From the IMG/VR virus record IMGVR_UViG_3300047172_000299, positions 1-29,926 of that record: 29,926 nt of DNA; one strand, given 5' to 3'. Below the pieces are notes generated by a model. It was given only the letters and a program-made list of their open reading frames with translations. It was not told where the DNA came from and ran no database searches. Origin of the DNA: a virus. Positions 15,739-22,608 of this stretch are shown here, in pieces. The position numbers were made by a program, and so were the translations under genes. Numbering within the stretch: the first letter of the stretch is position 1; each line of letters begins with the position of its first letter.

Positions 15739-16295
15739 GCGAGATTCGCCCTGGCATAGCGGGCGATGACGCTGGCGATGAACGGGCTGACATCCTTCTG
15801 CGCGTATGCGGTGGTGGCCATGCCGCCCATGCTCTCGGACACTTTGCCCAGCCGGTCGCGCCCGCGATAGCGGAGACCGACCAGCTCCATGACCGCCTCG
15901 GCGACATCGGCGGGGGGCACGGCATATCCGGCGGTACAGGTCACCGCGACATTGGCAAGCGCGCGGTTGAACCAATGGCCGAACAGCAGGATGACATTGC
16001 CGTTAAGCCGCCAACCGGACTCGCCCGGCACCATCGCTTGCGGGACCGTGATATTGTCGATGCTGAGCGACGTCACGCTCGTGACCGGCGTCTGCCGCAG
16101 ATAGAGCCGGCCATTGCCCTTGCCGTCATAAAGCTCGCTATAGCTCTGTTCCAGGATCGGCCGCGCGCAGGCGGTGACGAAGAACGCGCTGGCTGCTGAG
16201 ATCAGACGCGCCAGCACCGCGTCGTCGTTGGATTGCAGGTCGCCGCCCAGATAGGCTTTGACGCTGCTCAAGGAAACGAGATCGCCGTCGGCCAT
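15735..16295 (-). CDS. Head-tail connector (gp6-like adaptor)
   Basis: The protein is 186 residues with a strong GGAGG ribosome site. It begins with LVSLSSVKAYLGGD...DDAVLARLISAASAFFVTAC, the helical adaptor signature of HK97 gp6-like connectors. A beta domain follows, with DGKGNGRLYLRQTPVTSVTSL, and then a C-terminal GYAVPPADVAEAVMELVGLRYRGR helix. It binds the portal ring after DNA packaging. The gene follows the major capsid gene and a stem-loop, consistent with lower expression than capsid. Confidence 0.8.
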   Translation of the reverse strand: MADGDLVSLSSVKAYLGGDLQSNDDAVLARLISAASAFFVTACARPILEQSYSELYDGKGNGRLYLRQTPVTSVTSLSIDNITVPQAMVPGESGWRLNGNVILLFGHWFNRALANVAVTCTAGYAVPPADVAEAVMELVGLRYRGRDRLGKVSESMGGMATTAYAQKDVSPFIASVIARYARANLA

Positions 16296-16321
16296 CCGAT
16301 ATCCTCCTCAAAAGTCGGAAA

Positions 16322-16351
16322 TGGCCGGCCCATCCGCGGACGGGCCGGCCA
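16322..16351 (-). terminator. Stem-loop after the major capsid gene
   Basis: A perfect 10-bp inverted repeat (TGGCCGGCCC / GGGCCGGCCA) with a 10-base, self-complementary centre lies directly after the capsid gene stop. On the minus strand it is followed by TTTCCGACTTTT, a weak U tract. It is probably a partial terminator or RNA-stabilising hairpin that sets capsid expression above the downstream genes. Confidence 0.6.
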
Positions 16352-16357
16352 GCCGGA

Positions 16358-17845
16358 TCAGCCGTTGGCGATATTGGCGATGACGCCCATCGCGAAGGGC
16401 GCATAGACGGCCAGCACCTCCTCGGCATAGACGCCGAACTCATAGGCGCGGGTCTTCAACGGCCAATCCATCCGGTAATAGTCGCGGCGGGTTTTCACCT
16501 CGGCGACATTGGGCACGTTGCTGGACTGGTACTGGGCCGGCAGGTTCTCGGCCCAGCCGATGATCGTGCCCGGCGGCACAAACGGGTGGATCTTGACCGG
16601 GATCTTATAGCCGCCGTCCAGCGCGAAGGGGTTGTAGTAATATTCCACCACGCCGTTGGCGACGATGGCGAACGGATCCTGCCCGTCCGTGGTGTAGCGC
16701 AGCAGCGGGGCGGAACTGCTGCTCAGCACCTTGTTGGTGATGCCGCGCTGCTCCTGGCTGTTGACGTAGAGCACCGTCGGGCTGACCTGATACAGGTCCC
16801 ACATCTTCTCCAGCATCAGGTCGATCTCATTGACCGAGCCGCGCCCCGAGCTGGTCAGGGTGGTTCCTGTTCCCGCCGTCCCGGTCGCCAGATAATTCAC
16901 ATAAGCGCCGGAACTGGATTTCAGCGCCGAAGTCAGCAGGCCGTCATAGGCGAGCCCGGAATTGGCCGAGCAGTCGGCGGTAATGGCCGTCGCCGCTTGG
17001 CTCGATGCGTTCAGCGGGGCGGAGAAGGTGGCGCTGTTGATCGATGTGATCGCCTGCAACCTCTCCGACCCGGCCGTGCCGACATACCAGGCATAGCCCA
17101 GCGCGCCGACGATCGGCGTGACCGATGCGGACAGAACCTGGCCCAGCGTCACCGCCTGGGTGGCGTTAGCCGATGGCGCCGACGATCCGCCATTCAGGGT
17201 GAAGCTGTTGCCGTCCGCGCCGGTGATACTTTTCGAGGTGGCGACGCCGGCGGCGATGCTGGAATTGCGATAGCCCTCATAGGTCAGCGCCACCACGATC
17301 ACGGAGTAAGTCGCGGCGGGGAGGGTCGCGCCGGACCCGCCGACGGAGAGCGCCGGCGCTGCCGCGGTACCGAGCTGCAGGCTGCCATTGCCGCCCAGGA
17401 AGGCGTTCTCTTCCTTCAGCATCATCTTCTGCAGCAGGCGCATGGTCGCGACCGCCTGCACATCCTCGAAGCCCTGGGCGGCGGAGACGGCTTCGAAGGT
17501 CACGGAATCTTCCTCGCCGACCGTGGCGTAGGAGGCCGAGCGGGTCGAGGTCGAATAGCTCATCCTGCCGGATCGCTGCCCTTCCGGCACCCAGCCCATC
17601 GCATCCCAGCCGGAACCGATGATGGCATTGACCTGCCGCCAGTTGGTCGCCGTGCCGGTGCCGCCGCCGACCCGGGGCAGCACGTTGCGGATCGGCGTCG
17701 CCGCCGGATAGAGATTCTTGGCCGAGGGCTGCAGGTCATAGGCGACCAGGCCGGTTTGCGTGGTGATCGTCTTGGCCATCATATCGCCGTTGGCTAGCGC
17801 ATCCTTCACCAAAGCGAGCGTCTCGGCGGTTGTCGTACCGTTCAT
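16358..17845 (-). CDS. Major capsid protein
   Basis: The ATG at 17845 has GGAG upstream and gives 495 residues; a start five codons earlier is less likely. The N-terminal helix (TAETLALVKDALAN), the TPIRNVLPRVGGGTGTATNWRQV region, an E-loop-like EDSVTFEAVSA segment, and the C-terminal VKTRRDYYRMDWPLKTRAYEFGVYAEEVL fit an HK97-fold capsid protein. Residues ~165-290 form a Thr/Ser/Ala-rich beta domain (ATYSVIVVALTYEGYRNSSIA), probably a surface Ig-like insertion, which explains the large size. The gene would normally follow the protease directly, but cargo genes separate them here. Confidence 0.82.
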   Translation of the reverse strand: MNGTTTAETLALVKDALANGDMMAKTITTQTGLVAYDLQPSAKNLYPAATPIRNVLPRVGGGTGTATNWRQVNAIIGSGWDAMGWVPEGQRSGRMSYSTSTRSASYATVGEEDSVTFEAVSAAQGFEDVQAVATMRLLQKMMLKEENAFLGGNGSLQLGTAAAPALSVGGSGATLPAATYSVIVVALTYEGYRNSSIAAGVATSKSITGADGNSFTLNGGSSAPSANATQAVTLGQVLSASVTPIVGALGYAWYVGTAGSERLQAITSINSATFSAPLNASSQAATAITADCSANSGLAYDGLLTSALKSSSGAYVNYLATGTAGTGTTLTSSGRGSVNEIDLMLEKMWDLYQVSPTVLYVNSQEQRGITNKVLSSSSAPLLRYTTDGQDPFAIVANGVVEYYYNPFALDGGYKIPVKIHPFVPPGTIIGWAENLPAQYQSSNVPNVAEVKTRRDYYRMDWPLKTRAYEFGVYAEEVLAVYAPFAMGVIANIANG

Positions 17846-18046
17846 AAAATCAGGCTCCATCTAAAGGGACGGGACGCCATCCGGCGTTCCCTCTCGCCTT
17901 GCCCAAGGGCGCGTTGATAGTTCCGGATGGCGGGCTTCACCGGCCGGAAGGTCGATCTTTGCGATACTGCGTTGCGCCTGCGGCACCCTGGCGCGGTTGC
18001 GCCGGGCCGATCAGCGGGCCTACCAACGCAGGATCGTAGAGATTGG

Positions 18047-18718
18047 ATGTTGTTGATGTCGTCTGAATTGGAAATGCTCGTCGCCGCCTTCGAGCGCGAC
18101 AACGCTGCGCTGGTGGCGCCTACCCAGGCCATGCTGGGCGGCTTTATCGCAGACCGGCCGCTGCATGCCCGCTTCATGAACACGCTGTCGATGCTGGAGC
18201 ATCTGGGCAGCCACAAGATCATGGCGACCCAGCACGGCCCGCATATCGACCTGCCGACGTTGAAGCACCTGGCCGAGGAAACCCGCCACGCCTTCTTCTT
18301 CAAGCGCCACGCCAACCGCGAGGCCGGCCGCGAAATGACCAGCGCCGCGGCCGACATGATCGCGCCCCTGGCCGCCCGCCGCTATTTCCAGCGGCTCGAG
18401 GCCGAAATGGTCCGCGCCTTCCGGGCGAACATCCATCCCCGCGCCGTGTACCTCACCATGTCGATGATCGTCGAATTCCGCGCCGTCTGGGGTTATGGGC
18501 TTTATCAGGCGGCGCTGGTGCGCGCCGGTAGTGTCGTCTCGCTCAAGAGCCTGCTGGCCGAGGAGAGCGGGCATTTGACGGATATGGCGGAGCGGCTGCG
18601 TGGTTTGGGGGAACTTGATCTTGATAGATTGCGAAAGCTCTGCGCGACAGAGACAGCACTTTACGGCCGGCTGCTGAATAATCTCGCGGGTACCATTGGC
18701 TATCGGCAGGCCGCCTAG
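18047..18718 (+). CDS. Ferritin-like di-iron protein (plus-strand moron)
   Basis: Starting at the ATG at 18047 (another is at 18056), the protein is 223 residues and mainly helical. It has the four-helix di-iron pattern: Glu51 in helix 1, E78-T-R-H81 in helix 2, Glu143 in helix 3 and E173-S-G-H176 in helix 4. That is the E, ExxH, E, ExxH ligand set of ferritin-like oxidases and hydroxylases. I cannot name the subfamily or substrate. The gene lies on the opposite strand to the structural operon, between the capsid gene and a toxin-like cassette. Its stop overlaps the tail-to-tail neighbour by four bases. No export signal is visible, so it probably acts in the cytoplasm. Confidence 0.7.
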   Translation: MLLMSSELEMLVAAFERDNAALVAPTQAMLGGFIADRPLHARFMNTLSMLEHLGSHKIMATQHGPHIDLPTLKHLAEETRHAFFFKRHANREAGREMTSAAADMIAPLAARRYFQRLEAEMVRAFRANIHPRAVYLTMSMIVEFRAVWGYGLYQAALVRAGSVVSLKSLLAEESGHLTDMAERLRGLGELDLDRLRKLCATETALYGRLLNNLAGTIGYRQAA

Positions 18719-18960
18719 TCTCGATCAGACCGGCCCGGCCAACCTCCATCAGGGAAATCGGGATGCAAATCCGGAAAGTCCAACGCCACTTCACGGGTCA
18801 ACTTATTATATAAAACGAAAATGCATTCGCCGATCGCCGCTCGAAGATTTTTTCTTTCGGCTTCGTCCTCGATTTCCCAGGAAATATCACCCAATTCGGC
18901 CAAGATGGTGTCAATTCGTTTCGTGGCGTCTAGGATATTTTCAGCGATTTGGCGCTTCAT
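18715..18960 (-). CDS. Small protein, possible immunity partner of the third cassette
   Basis: The protein is 81 residues, helical and charged. The first 55 residues can form two helices (ENILDATKRIDTILAELGDI and EAERKNLRAAIGECIFVLYNKL), with an acidic tail (DFPDLHPDFPDGG). It starts 27 bases after the end of the Cys-rich toxin-like gene and has the same AT-rich composition. Its size and position suit an immunity protein, but I recognise no family. It ends four bases inside the convergent ferritin-like gene. Confidence 0.5.
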   Translation of the reverse strand: MKRQIAENILDATKRIDTILAELGDISWEIEDEAERKNLRAAIGECIFVLYNKLTREVALDFPDLHPDFPDGGWPGRSDRD

Positions 18961-18987
18961 TTTATGCGCCTGTTGAGTTGTTTGAAT

Positions 18988-19486
18988 TTAGAAATTCTCA
19001 TCTCCTCTATCGCGAAGACACTCTCTCATACATACACGATAGCTCGCATTAGCTTCAGGTCCACGATTGGGGCCAGCTAGTGTACCATCTACGTATCGCT
19101 GTAAGCAGATTGCATGACATTCGGCCAGATTATTATTGTGGACAGTGTCGTTTGGATTAACTGGCCGTATGAGTTGCGGCCCGAACAGCAAATCATCAAA
19201 CGGCCCCTGCCAAACAGGAGGAACCGTAGGAATGACTGCGTGACAATTTGTGCAAATAATATCTGAGGCATTCTGAAAGCCTGAAGGAACGCGATTTGCT
19301 GCCCCGCCACGGGAGCCGATGTGTCGCCGTCTTGGGTGGGGGACCAACGGCCGCACGTGGTTCGAAACCCGCATCGGTCCGCTTCAATAATCTGACCGGG
19401 CCGATACGCGGCCCGTCTATGTCGCAGCTCACGCCAAGCGGGTTATTCGATGTCGCAACGCGAACCCATTGGACTTGCTGGAACAT
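18988..19486 (-). pseudogene. Third toxin-like gene, probably frameshifted
   Basis: The start at 19486 has an AGGA ribosome site. The first ~60 residues (VQWVRVATSNNPLGV, then IGPVRLLKRTDAGFEPRAA) align without gaps to the N-terminus of the Tox-REase-5 protein, with 13 of 41 positions identical by eye. At about 19300-19325 the coding signal moves to another frame. That frame runs to 18988 with SGFQNASDIICTNCHAVIP, CHAICLQRY and YRVCMRECL, a Cys-rich C-terminus I do not recognise. The second frame also has its own ATG at 19374, so a separate 128-residue gene is possible. Sequence upstream of the ATG also looks coding (GGERFSTKIKKITDSDIELE). Confidence 0.5.
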
Positions 19487-19570
19487 CGTTTCCTGTCCTT
19501 CAAGTTCGATATCGGAATCGGTGATTTTCTTGATTTTGGTGGAGAAACGCTCTCCGCCTAGCCGAATAAG

Positions 19571-19595
19571 CCCTCTCCGGCGTCGCGGGCGAGGG
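19571..19595 (-). terminator. Possible stem-loop after the protease gene
   Basis: On the minus strand, just after the protease stop, CCCTCGCC and GGAGAGGG can pair into an 8-bp stem with one mismatch and a 9-base loop. There is no clear U tract, so it may only be an RNA hairpin. It separates the protease gene from the toxin-like cassette. Confidence 0.3.
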
Positions 19596-19598
19596 GAC

Positions 19599-20399
19599 TT
19601 ATCCGTTCGCCAGCCGCTCGATCTGCCCCAATGTCATCGGCTGGCGCAGCGCACGCTTAGCCAGCTCGACCGGATCGCGGCTGGCCGGTTCATCGCGCCG
19701 AATCCCGCCTAGGCGGTCCGCCGACTTCTCGATCGGCACCGCCCTCAGCGCGGCTTTCCGTTCCGCCGGCATGCGCGCCAGCGCTTTCTTCAGCGCGTCG
19801 CGTTCGGCGATCAGGCCGGCGATCTTGTCGGCCATTTCGCTGTCGTCGTCGGCGCCATCATCGTCACCGTCCATGTCGCACCCATCGCAAGATGCGCCGA
19901 GCGACACCGCCTGGTCGTGAATGGCCTGGATGGTGCTGAGGTCGGCGGCTGAATTGCGAGCGCCGACTTTTTCGACCGCGTCTGCCTTATACATTGTGAA
20001 CACCGCTTCGGGGTTGGCCGGCCTATCGACCAAGCTGATTTCGGAGAGTTTCACGCCGGTGATCACGTGCTTCCGGGCCCGGTCGCGCCCGACCACGCTG
20101 CCGCCGATCGAGAAGCCCTTATAGACGCCGGCGGTCACCTTCTCCCACGCGGTCGGATCGACGATATGGGCGGCGAGGAACAGGCCGCGCTCGTCCATCT
20201 CCGCCTCCGTCGCCACGCCGACGGCGGAGGGCTGGTGCATTTCCCGGATGTTGGCGAAGCGCATATAGTCGGGCAGCGCCGCCTCCAGCGCCTCGCGCTT
20301 CACGATCTCGCCCTGGCTGTCCAGCGCCTCGGTCGAGGCGTAACCGAAGACCATATGCTGGTCCTCATCGATCTTGGTGATGGGGGCGTAAAGTTTCAC
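19599..20399 (-). CDS. Prohead serine protease
   Basis: The protein is 266 residues, starting with GTG at 20399 behind a GGAGACACC ribosome site. The catalytic pattern of the HK97/XkdF-like prohead protease is clear: His55 in REMHQPSAVG, Ser97 in YKGFSIGGSV, and the LSEISLVDRPANPEA segment (residues ~118-132). The C-terminal ~110 residues, with an Asp-rich patch at about 175-190 and a charged helix, look like a scaffold-type region. It would process capsid precursors during head maturation. It lies downstream of the portal gene, separated from it by a small plus-strand gene. Confidence 0.87.
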   Translation of the reverse strand: MKLYAPITKIDEDQHMVFGYASTEALDSQGEIVKREALEAALPDYMRFANIREMHQPSAVGVATEAEMDERGLFLAAHIVDPTAWEKVTAGVYKGFSIGGSVVGRDRARKHVITGVKLSEISLVDRPANPEAVFTMYKADAVEKVGARNSAADLSTIQAIHDQAVSLGASCDGCDMDGDDDGADDDSEMADKIAGLIAERDALKKALARMPAERKAALRAVPIEKSADRLGGIRRDEPASRDPVELAKRALRQPMTLGQIERLANG

Positions 20400-20423
20400 G
20401 AGGTGTCTCCTATTAGATAGGTC

Positions 20424-20441
20424 AGCCGAGTAGGTTCGGCT
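20424..20441. repeat. Small inverted repeat, AGCCGA-6 nt-TCGGCT
   Basis: It sits in the gap between the divergent protease and plus-strand small gene starts. On the minus strand it reads AGCCGAACCTACTCGGCT, the same as the element at 13363-13377 except for three extra central bases. It is a candidate operator for one or both flanking genes. Confidence 0.3.
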
Positions 20442-20481
20442 AAGATCGGTGCTCGAAGCATCAGAGGAGGCATGGCCGCAG

Positions 20482-20700
20482 ATGCAGTCGTTTTTGGCTT
20501 GCTACGACTACGAGACCGGCGGCGTTTGGCTCTACGTCAAAGCAGAAAACGCGTCCGAGTTGGCGGCCCGGCACCCTGCCCTAACGGTGTTCGACAAAGC
20601 ACCGAGCTGGTGGACGCCCGAGCTCGATAGCCAGGCAAAAGCGAAATCCGTCGATCCGTTCTGGAGTGCCTGGCTCGAGAAGCTTCAGGAAGACGGCTGA
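20482..20700 (+). CDS. Small hypothetical protein (plus-strand moron)
   Basis: From the ATG at 20482 this is a 72-residue protein (MQSFLACYDYETGGVWLYVK). A GTG at 20449 would add 11 residues. AGAGGAGG lies 11 bases before the ATG, which is a long spacing. The sequence is compact, with conserved-looking YDYETGGVW, a short helix with HPALTVFDKAPSWWTPE, and a helical end. It resembles small uncharacterised proteins found widely in bacteria, but I cannot assign a function. It overlaps the portal gene end by 16 bases, tail to tail, and interrupts the usual portal-protease order. Confidence 0.55.
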   Translation: MQSFLACYDYETGGVWLYVKAENASELAARHPALTVFDKAPSWWTPELDSQAKAKSVDPFWSAWLEKLQEDG

Positions 20701-22061
20701 GCTCCTTTCCCGCTCAGCACACTCTCAAGCGTAACAGCCCCGGCGCCAGTATAGATCAGCGGCGTATCGCCGCCTTCGACCGGATCCTGGCCGGCTTCCG
20801 CCCGCGCCTCGTTGATCGTCTTGAGCCCGGCCTTCAATTTCATGTCGGTGATCTGCGCCTGGCGCAGCAGATCGTCCGATTTCTCGTCGATCCACTCGAA
20901 CTCCAGGTCGGGGCAGGCGAAATCCTCCTCGATCACCTGATCGACCAGGCATTTAATCCACAGCATGACCGGGCCGAGCCCTTCGGCCAGCGCCATTTCC
21001 TGGGCGTTGTCGGCGGTGGCGCGGTTCATCTGGCGGGTGAAGGGCGCGGGCGAGGTGGAGAAGGCGTAGCAGACGATCCGCGCCAGCCACTCGTCGAAAT
21101 CGTCCTTCAGCGGCGGTTCGCGCATCGGCTGATAGCGGAAGTCGGCCGGTACGAATTTGGCGTGCCGGCGTTCCGCGGTGTTGCCGGCGAGGATGGTGTC
21201 CCAATATTCCTGGAACTGGCAGATCTGCTCCATGGTCCAGCTTTGCGGCACGCCGATCAGCGCCTCGGGCATATTGCCCTCGGTGAAATACTGCAACTGC
21301 GCCAGCTGGCGGCGGAGCGCGATATTGACCGTGGTGATGATCTGCTCGACCGGCGAGAAGCCGTAGATCTTGGCTGTGCGCGGGTTGCGCGGCAGATAGA
21401 TCAGCTCGTCGCGGGAAAAATCGGCCTTAGGCACGCCATGCAGAACCTGCTGATAGGCCGGGTCCGGCGCGGCCGGCGTGCGGCCTTGATCGTCGATCAG
21501 CACCTTGATCGTGGCGCCGTCCACAGGCTCCAGCGCCAGCAGCGCCCCGCCGACGCTGCGGGCCTTATAGAGCGCGGGCGCATCGATCACGAAGAGGTCT
21601 TCCAGCAGCATGCGCAGCCATGTGCCCCAGCGATGCGTGCCGTCCGGCTTGCGGAAGAAGGATTCCAAGGCCGCAACCCGCGGGTCTGACGCCGCCGTGG
21701 GCGTCTTGCCGCCGGTGACCGTCTTCGGCCTGATGTTCCAGCGCAGCCGCTCGACCTGATCCTTCCGCGTCTCGATCACCAGACGCAGCAGGTCATAGCT
21801 GTCGGCCAAAGCGCGCATCTGCGGGAAGGAGACGCCTTCCTCGCCGCGCGGCTGGTACTGGATGTTCAGGCCCGACCGGTAATCGAACCGCCTGGGTTCG
21901 GTGAAGACCGGGGCGGCGGGTTCGAGCGGCTGGAGCGGTCCGAACCAGTCGTCCGGCGCCACGCCGCGGATGGCATAGCGCATGCCTGCCGCGACGCGGC
22001 CGAGGAATCCCGGCGGCTGGATGCCGTTCGTCAGCGGCGTCAATCTACCTTCAGGCGGCAT
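20685..22061 (-). CDS. Portal protein
   Basis: I chose the ATG at 22061 (MPPEGRLTPLTNG), which overlaps the stop of the preceding gene. The frame extends 49 codons further, but those are out-of-frame readings of that gene. The product is 458 residues. The portal pattern is seen in SGLNIQYQPRG, the YDLLRLVIETRKDQVERLRW helix, LLEDLFVIDAPALYK, YLPRNPRTAKIYGFSPVEQI and the C-terminal LKAGLKTINEARAEAGQDPV. It forms the dodecameric channel for DNA at the capsid vertex. Terminase genes lie upstream, though separated by the appendage block. Confidence 0.87.
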   Translation of the reverse strand: MPPEGRLTPLTNGIQPPGFLGRVAAGMRYAIRGVAPDDWFGPLQPLEPAAPVFTEPRRFDYRSGLNIQYQPRGEEGVSFPQMRALADSYDLLRLVIETRKDQVERLRWNIRPKTVTGGKTPTAASDPRVAALESFFRKPDGTHRWGTWLRMLLEDLFVIDAPALYKARSVGGALLALEPVDGATIKVLIDDQGRTPAAPDPAYQQVLHGVPKADFSRDELIYLPRNPRTAKIYGFSPVEQIITTVNIALRRQLAQLQYFTEGNMPEALIGVPQSWTMEQICQFQEYWDTILAGNTAERRHAKFVPADFRYQPMREPPLKDDFDEWLARIVCYAFSTSPAPFTRQMNRATADNAQEMALAEGLGPVMLWIKCLVDQVIEEDFACPDLEFEWIDEKSDDLLRQAQITDMKLKAGLKTINEARAEAGQDPVEGGDTPLIYTGAGAVTLESVLSGKGAQPSS

Positions 22062-22500
22062 CCGGAATCCCCACCGCATTGAAAAAGGAATGAATCTGGA
22101 TCGTTCGCCCGCCCGTCGTTCGGCAAGTGAAGCCCAGCGCATAACGCCCCGCCGGGGGCTGGCCGATTGCCTGTGCCGCGATGGTGCCGACCAAGGCCGG
22201 CTCCCCATCCAGCGCCGATGCGAAATCGGTTACGGGCACATCGACCGGGAAGAACAGTGTCTGCAAGCTATCGGCGTCGAGCCTGTCGCCCAAATCGATC
22301 GCTGGGGCCATGTCGATCGCGAATACGTCGTCCGCCAGCGCCGATAAAGGCGGGAAATCCCGTCCCGCATAGCCCGAGATGAAGATCGGGATAAGGATGC
22401 GCCTGGGATTGAGTGCCATCCCGCCGCCGCGCAAGCCGTCCAGAAAGAACGCGCCCGGCCCACCTTTCCCGAGCCCGAGATTGATCGGCCAGCCTGACAT
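22051..22500 (-). CDS. Fibre/tail adaptor-like phage protein
   Basis: The protein is 149 residues with a strong AGGAGA ribosome site. The first ~60 residues are Gly/Pro-rich with PRRILIPIFISGYAG. The second half is beta-rich (LVGTIAAQAIGQPPAGRYALGFTCRTTGGRTIQIHSFFNAV). That half resembles phage fibre-tail adaptor proteins, which often read GxxYxLxxxxTTxxGRT. It is coupled to the portal gene by stop/start overlap. The assignment is from pattern recognition and is tentative. Confidence 0.5.
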   Translation of the reverse strand: MSGWPINLGLGKGGPGAFFLDGLRGGGMALNPRRILIPIFISGYAGRDFPPLSALADDVFAIDMAPAIDLGDRLDADSLQTLFFPVDVPVTDFASALDGEPALVGTIAAQAIGQPPAGRYALGFTCRTTGGRTIQIHSFFNAVGIPDAA

Positions 22501-22532
22501 GGCATTCTCCTGATTTGTCCGGCGGGGCTATT

Positions 22533-22600
22533 CTTGGAGACAGATTGCAATTTGTCTCCAAGGGCCTATTCTTGGAGACAAATTGCAATCTGTCTCCAAG
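22533..22600. repeat. Twin 30-bp palindromic repeats upstream of the nucleotidyltransferase gene
   Basis: Two units, 22533-22562 and 22571-22600, are exact reverse complements of each other. Each unit is itself a near-palindrome with half-sites cttggagaca and tgtctccaag. Each unit is also preceded by a similar octamer (gggctatt / ggcctatt), so the array can be read as a 38-base tandem repeat. It lies between divergent genes and just upstream of the plus-strand start. It may be an operator or an extragenic palindrome. Confidence 0.85.
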
Positions 22601-22608
22601 AGAGTTCG

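Noticed and set aside
16586-17797. 403-codon open frame on the plus strand
   Set aside because: It is antisense to the major capsid gene, has an Arg/Gly-rich product and no plausible family.
20685-22208. Longer portal protein starting at 22208
   Set aside because: The first 49 residues overlap a well-supported gene in another frame and are Arg/Ser-rich. The ATG at 22061 overlaps that gene's stop as expected.
22534-22608. N-terminal extension of the nucleotidyltransferase from the ATG at 22534
   Set aside because: The extra 25 residues would be encoded by the palindromic repeat, and family similarity begins after the TTG at 22609, which has its own ribosome site.
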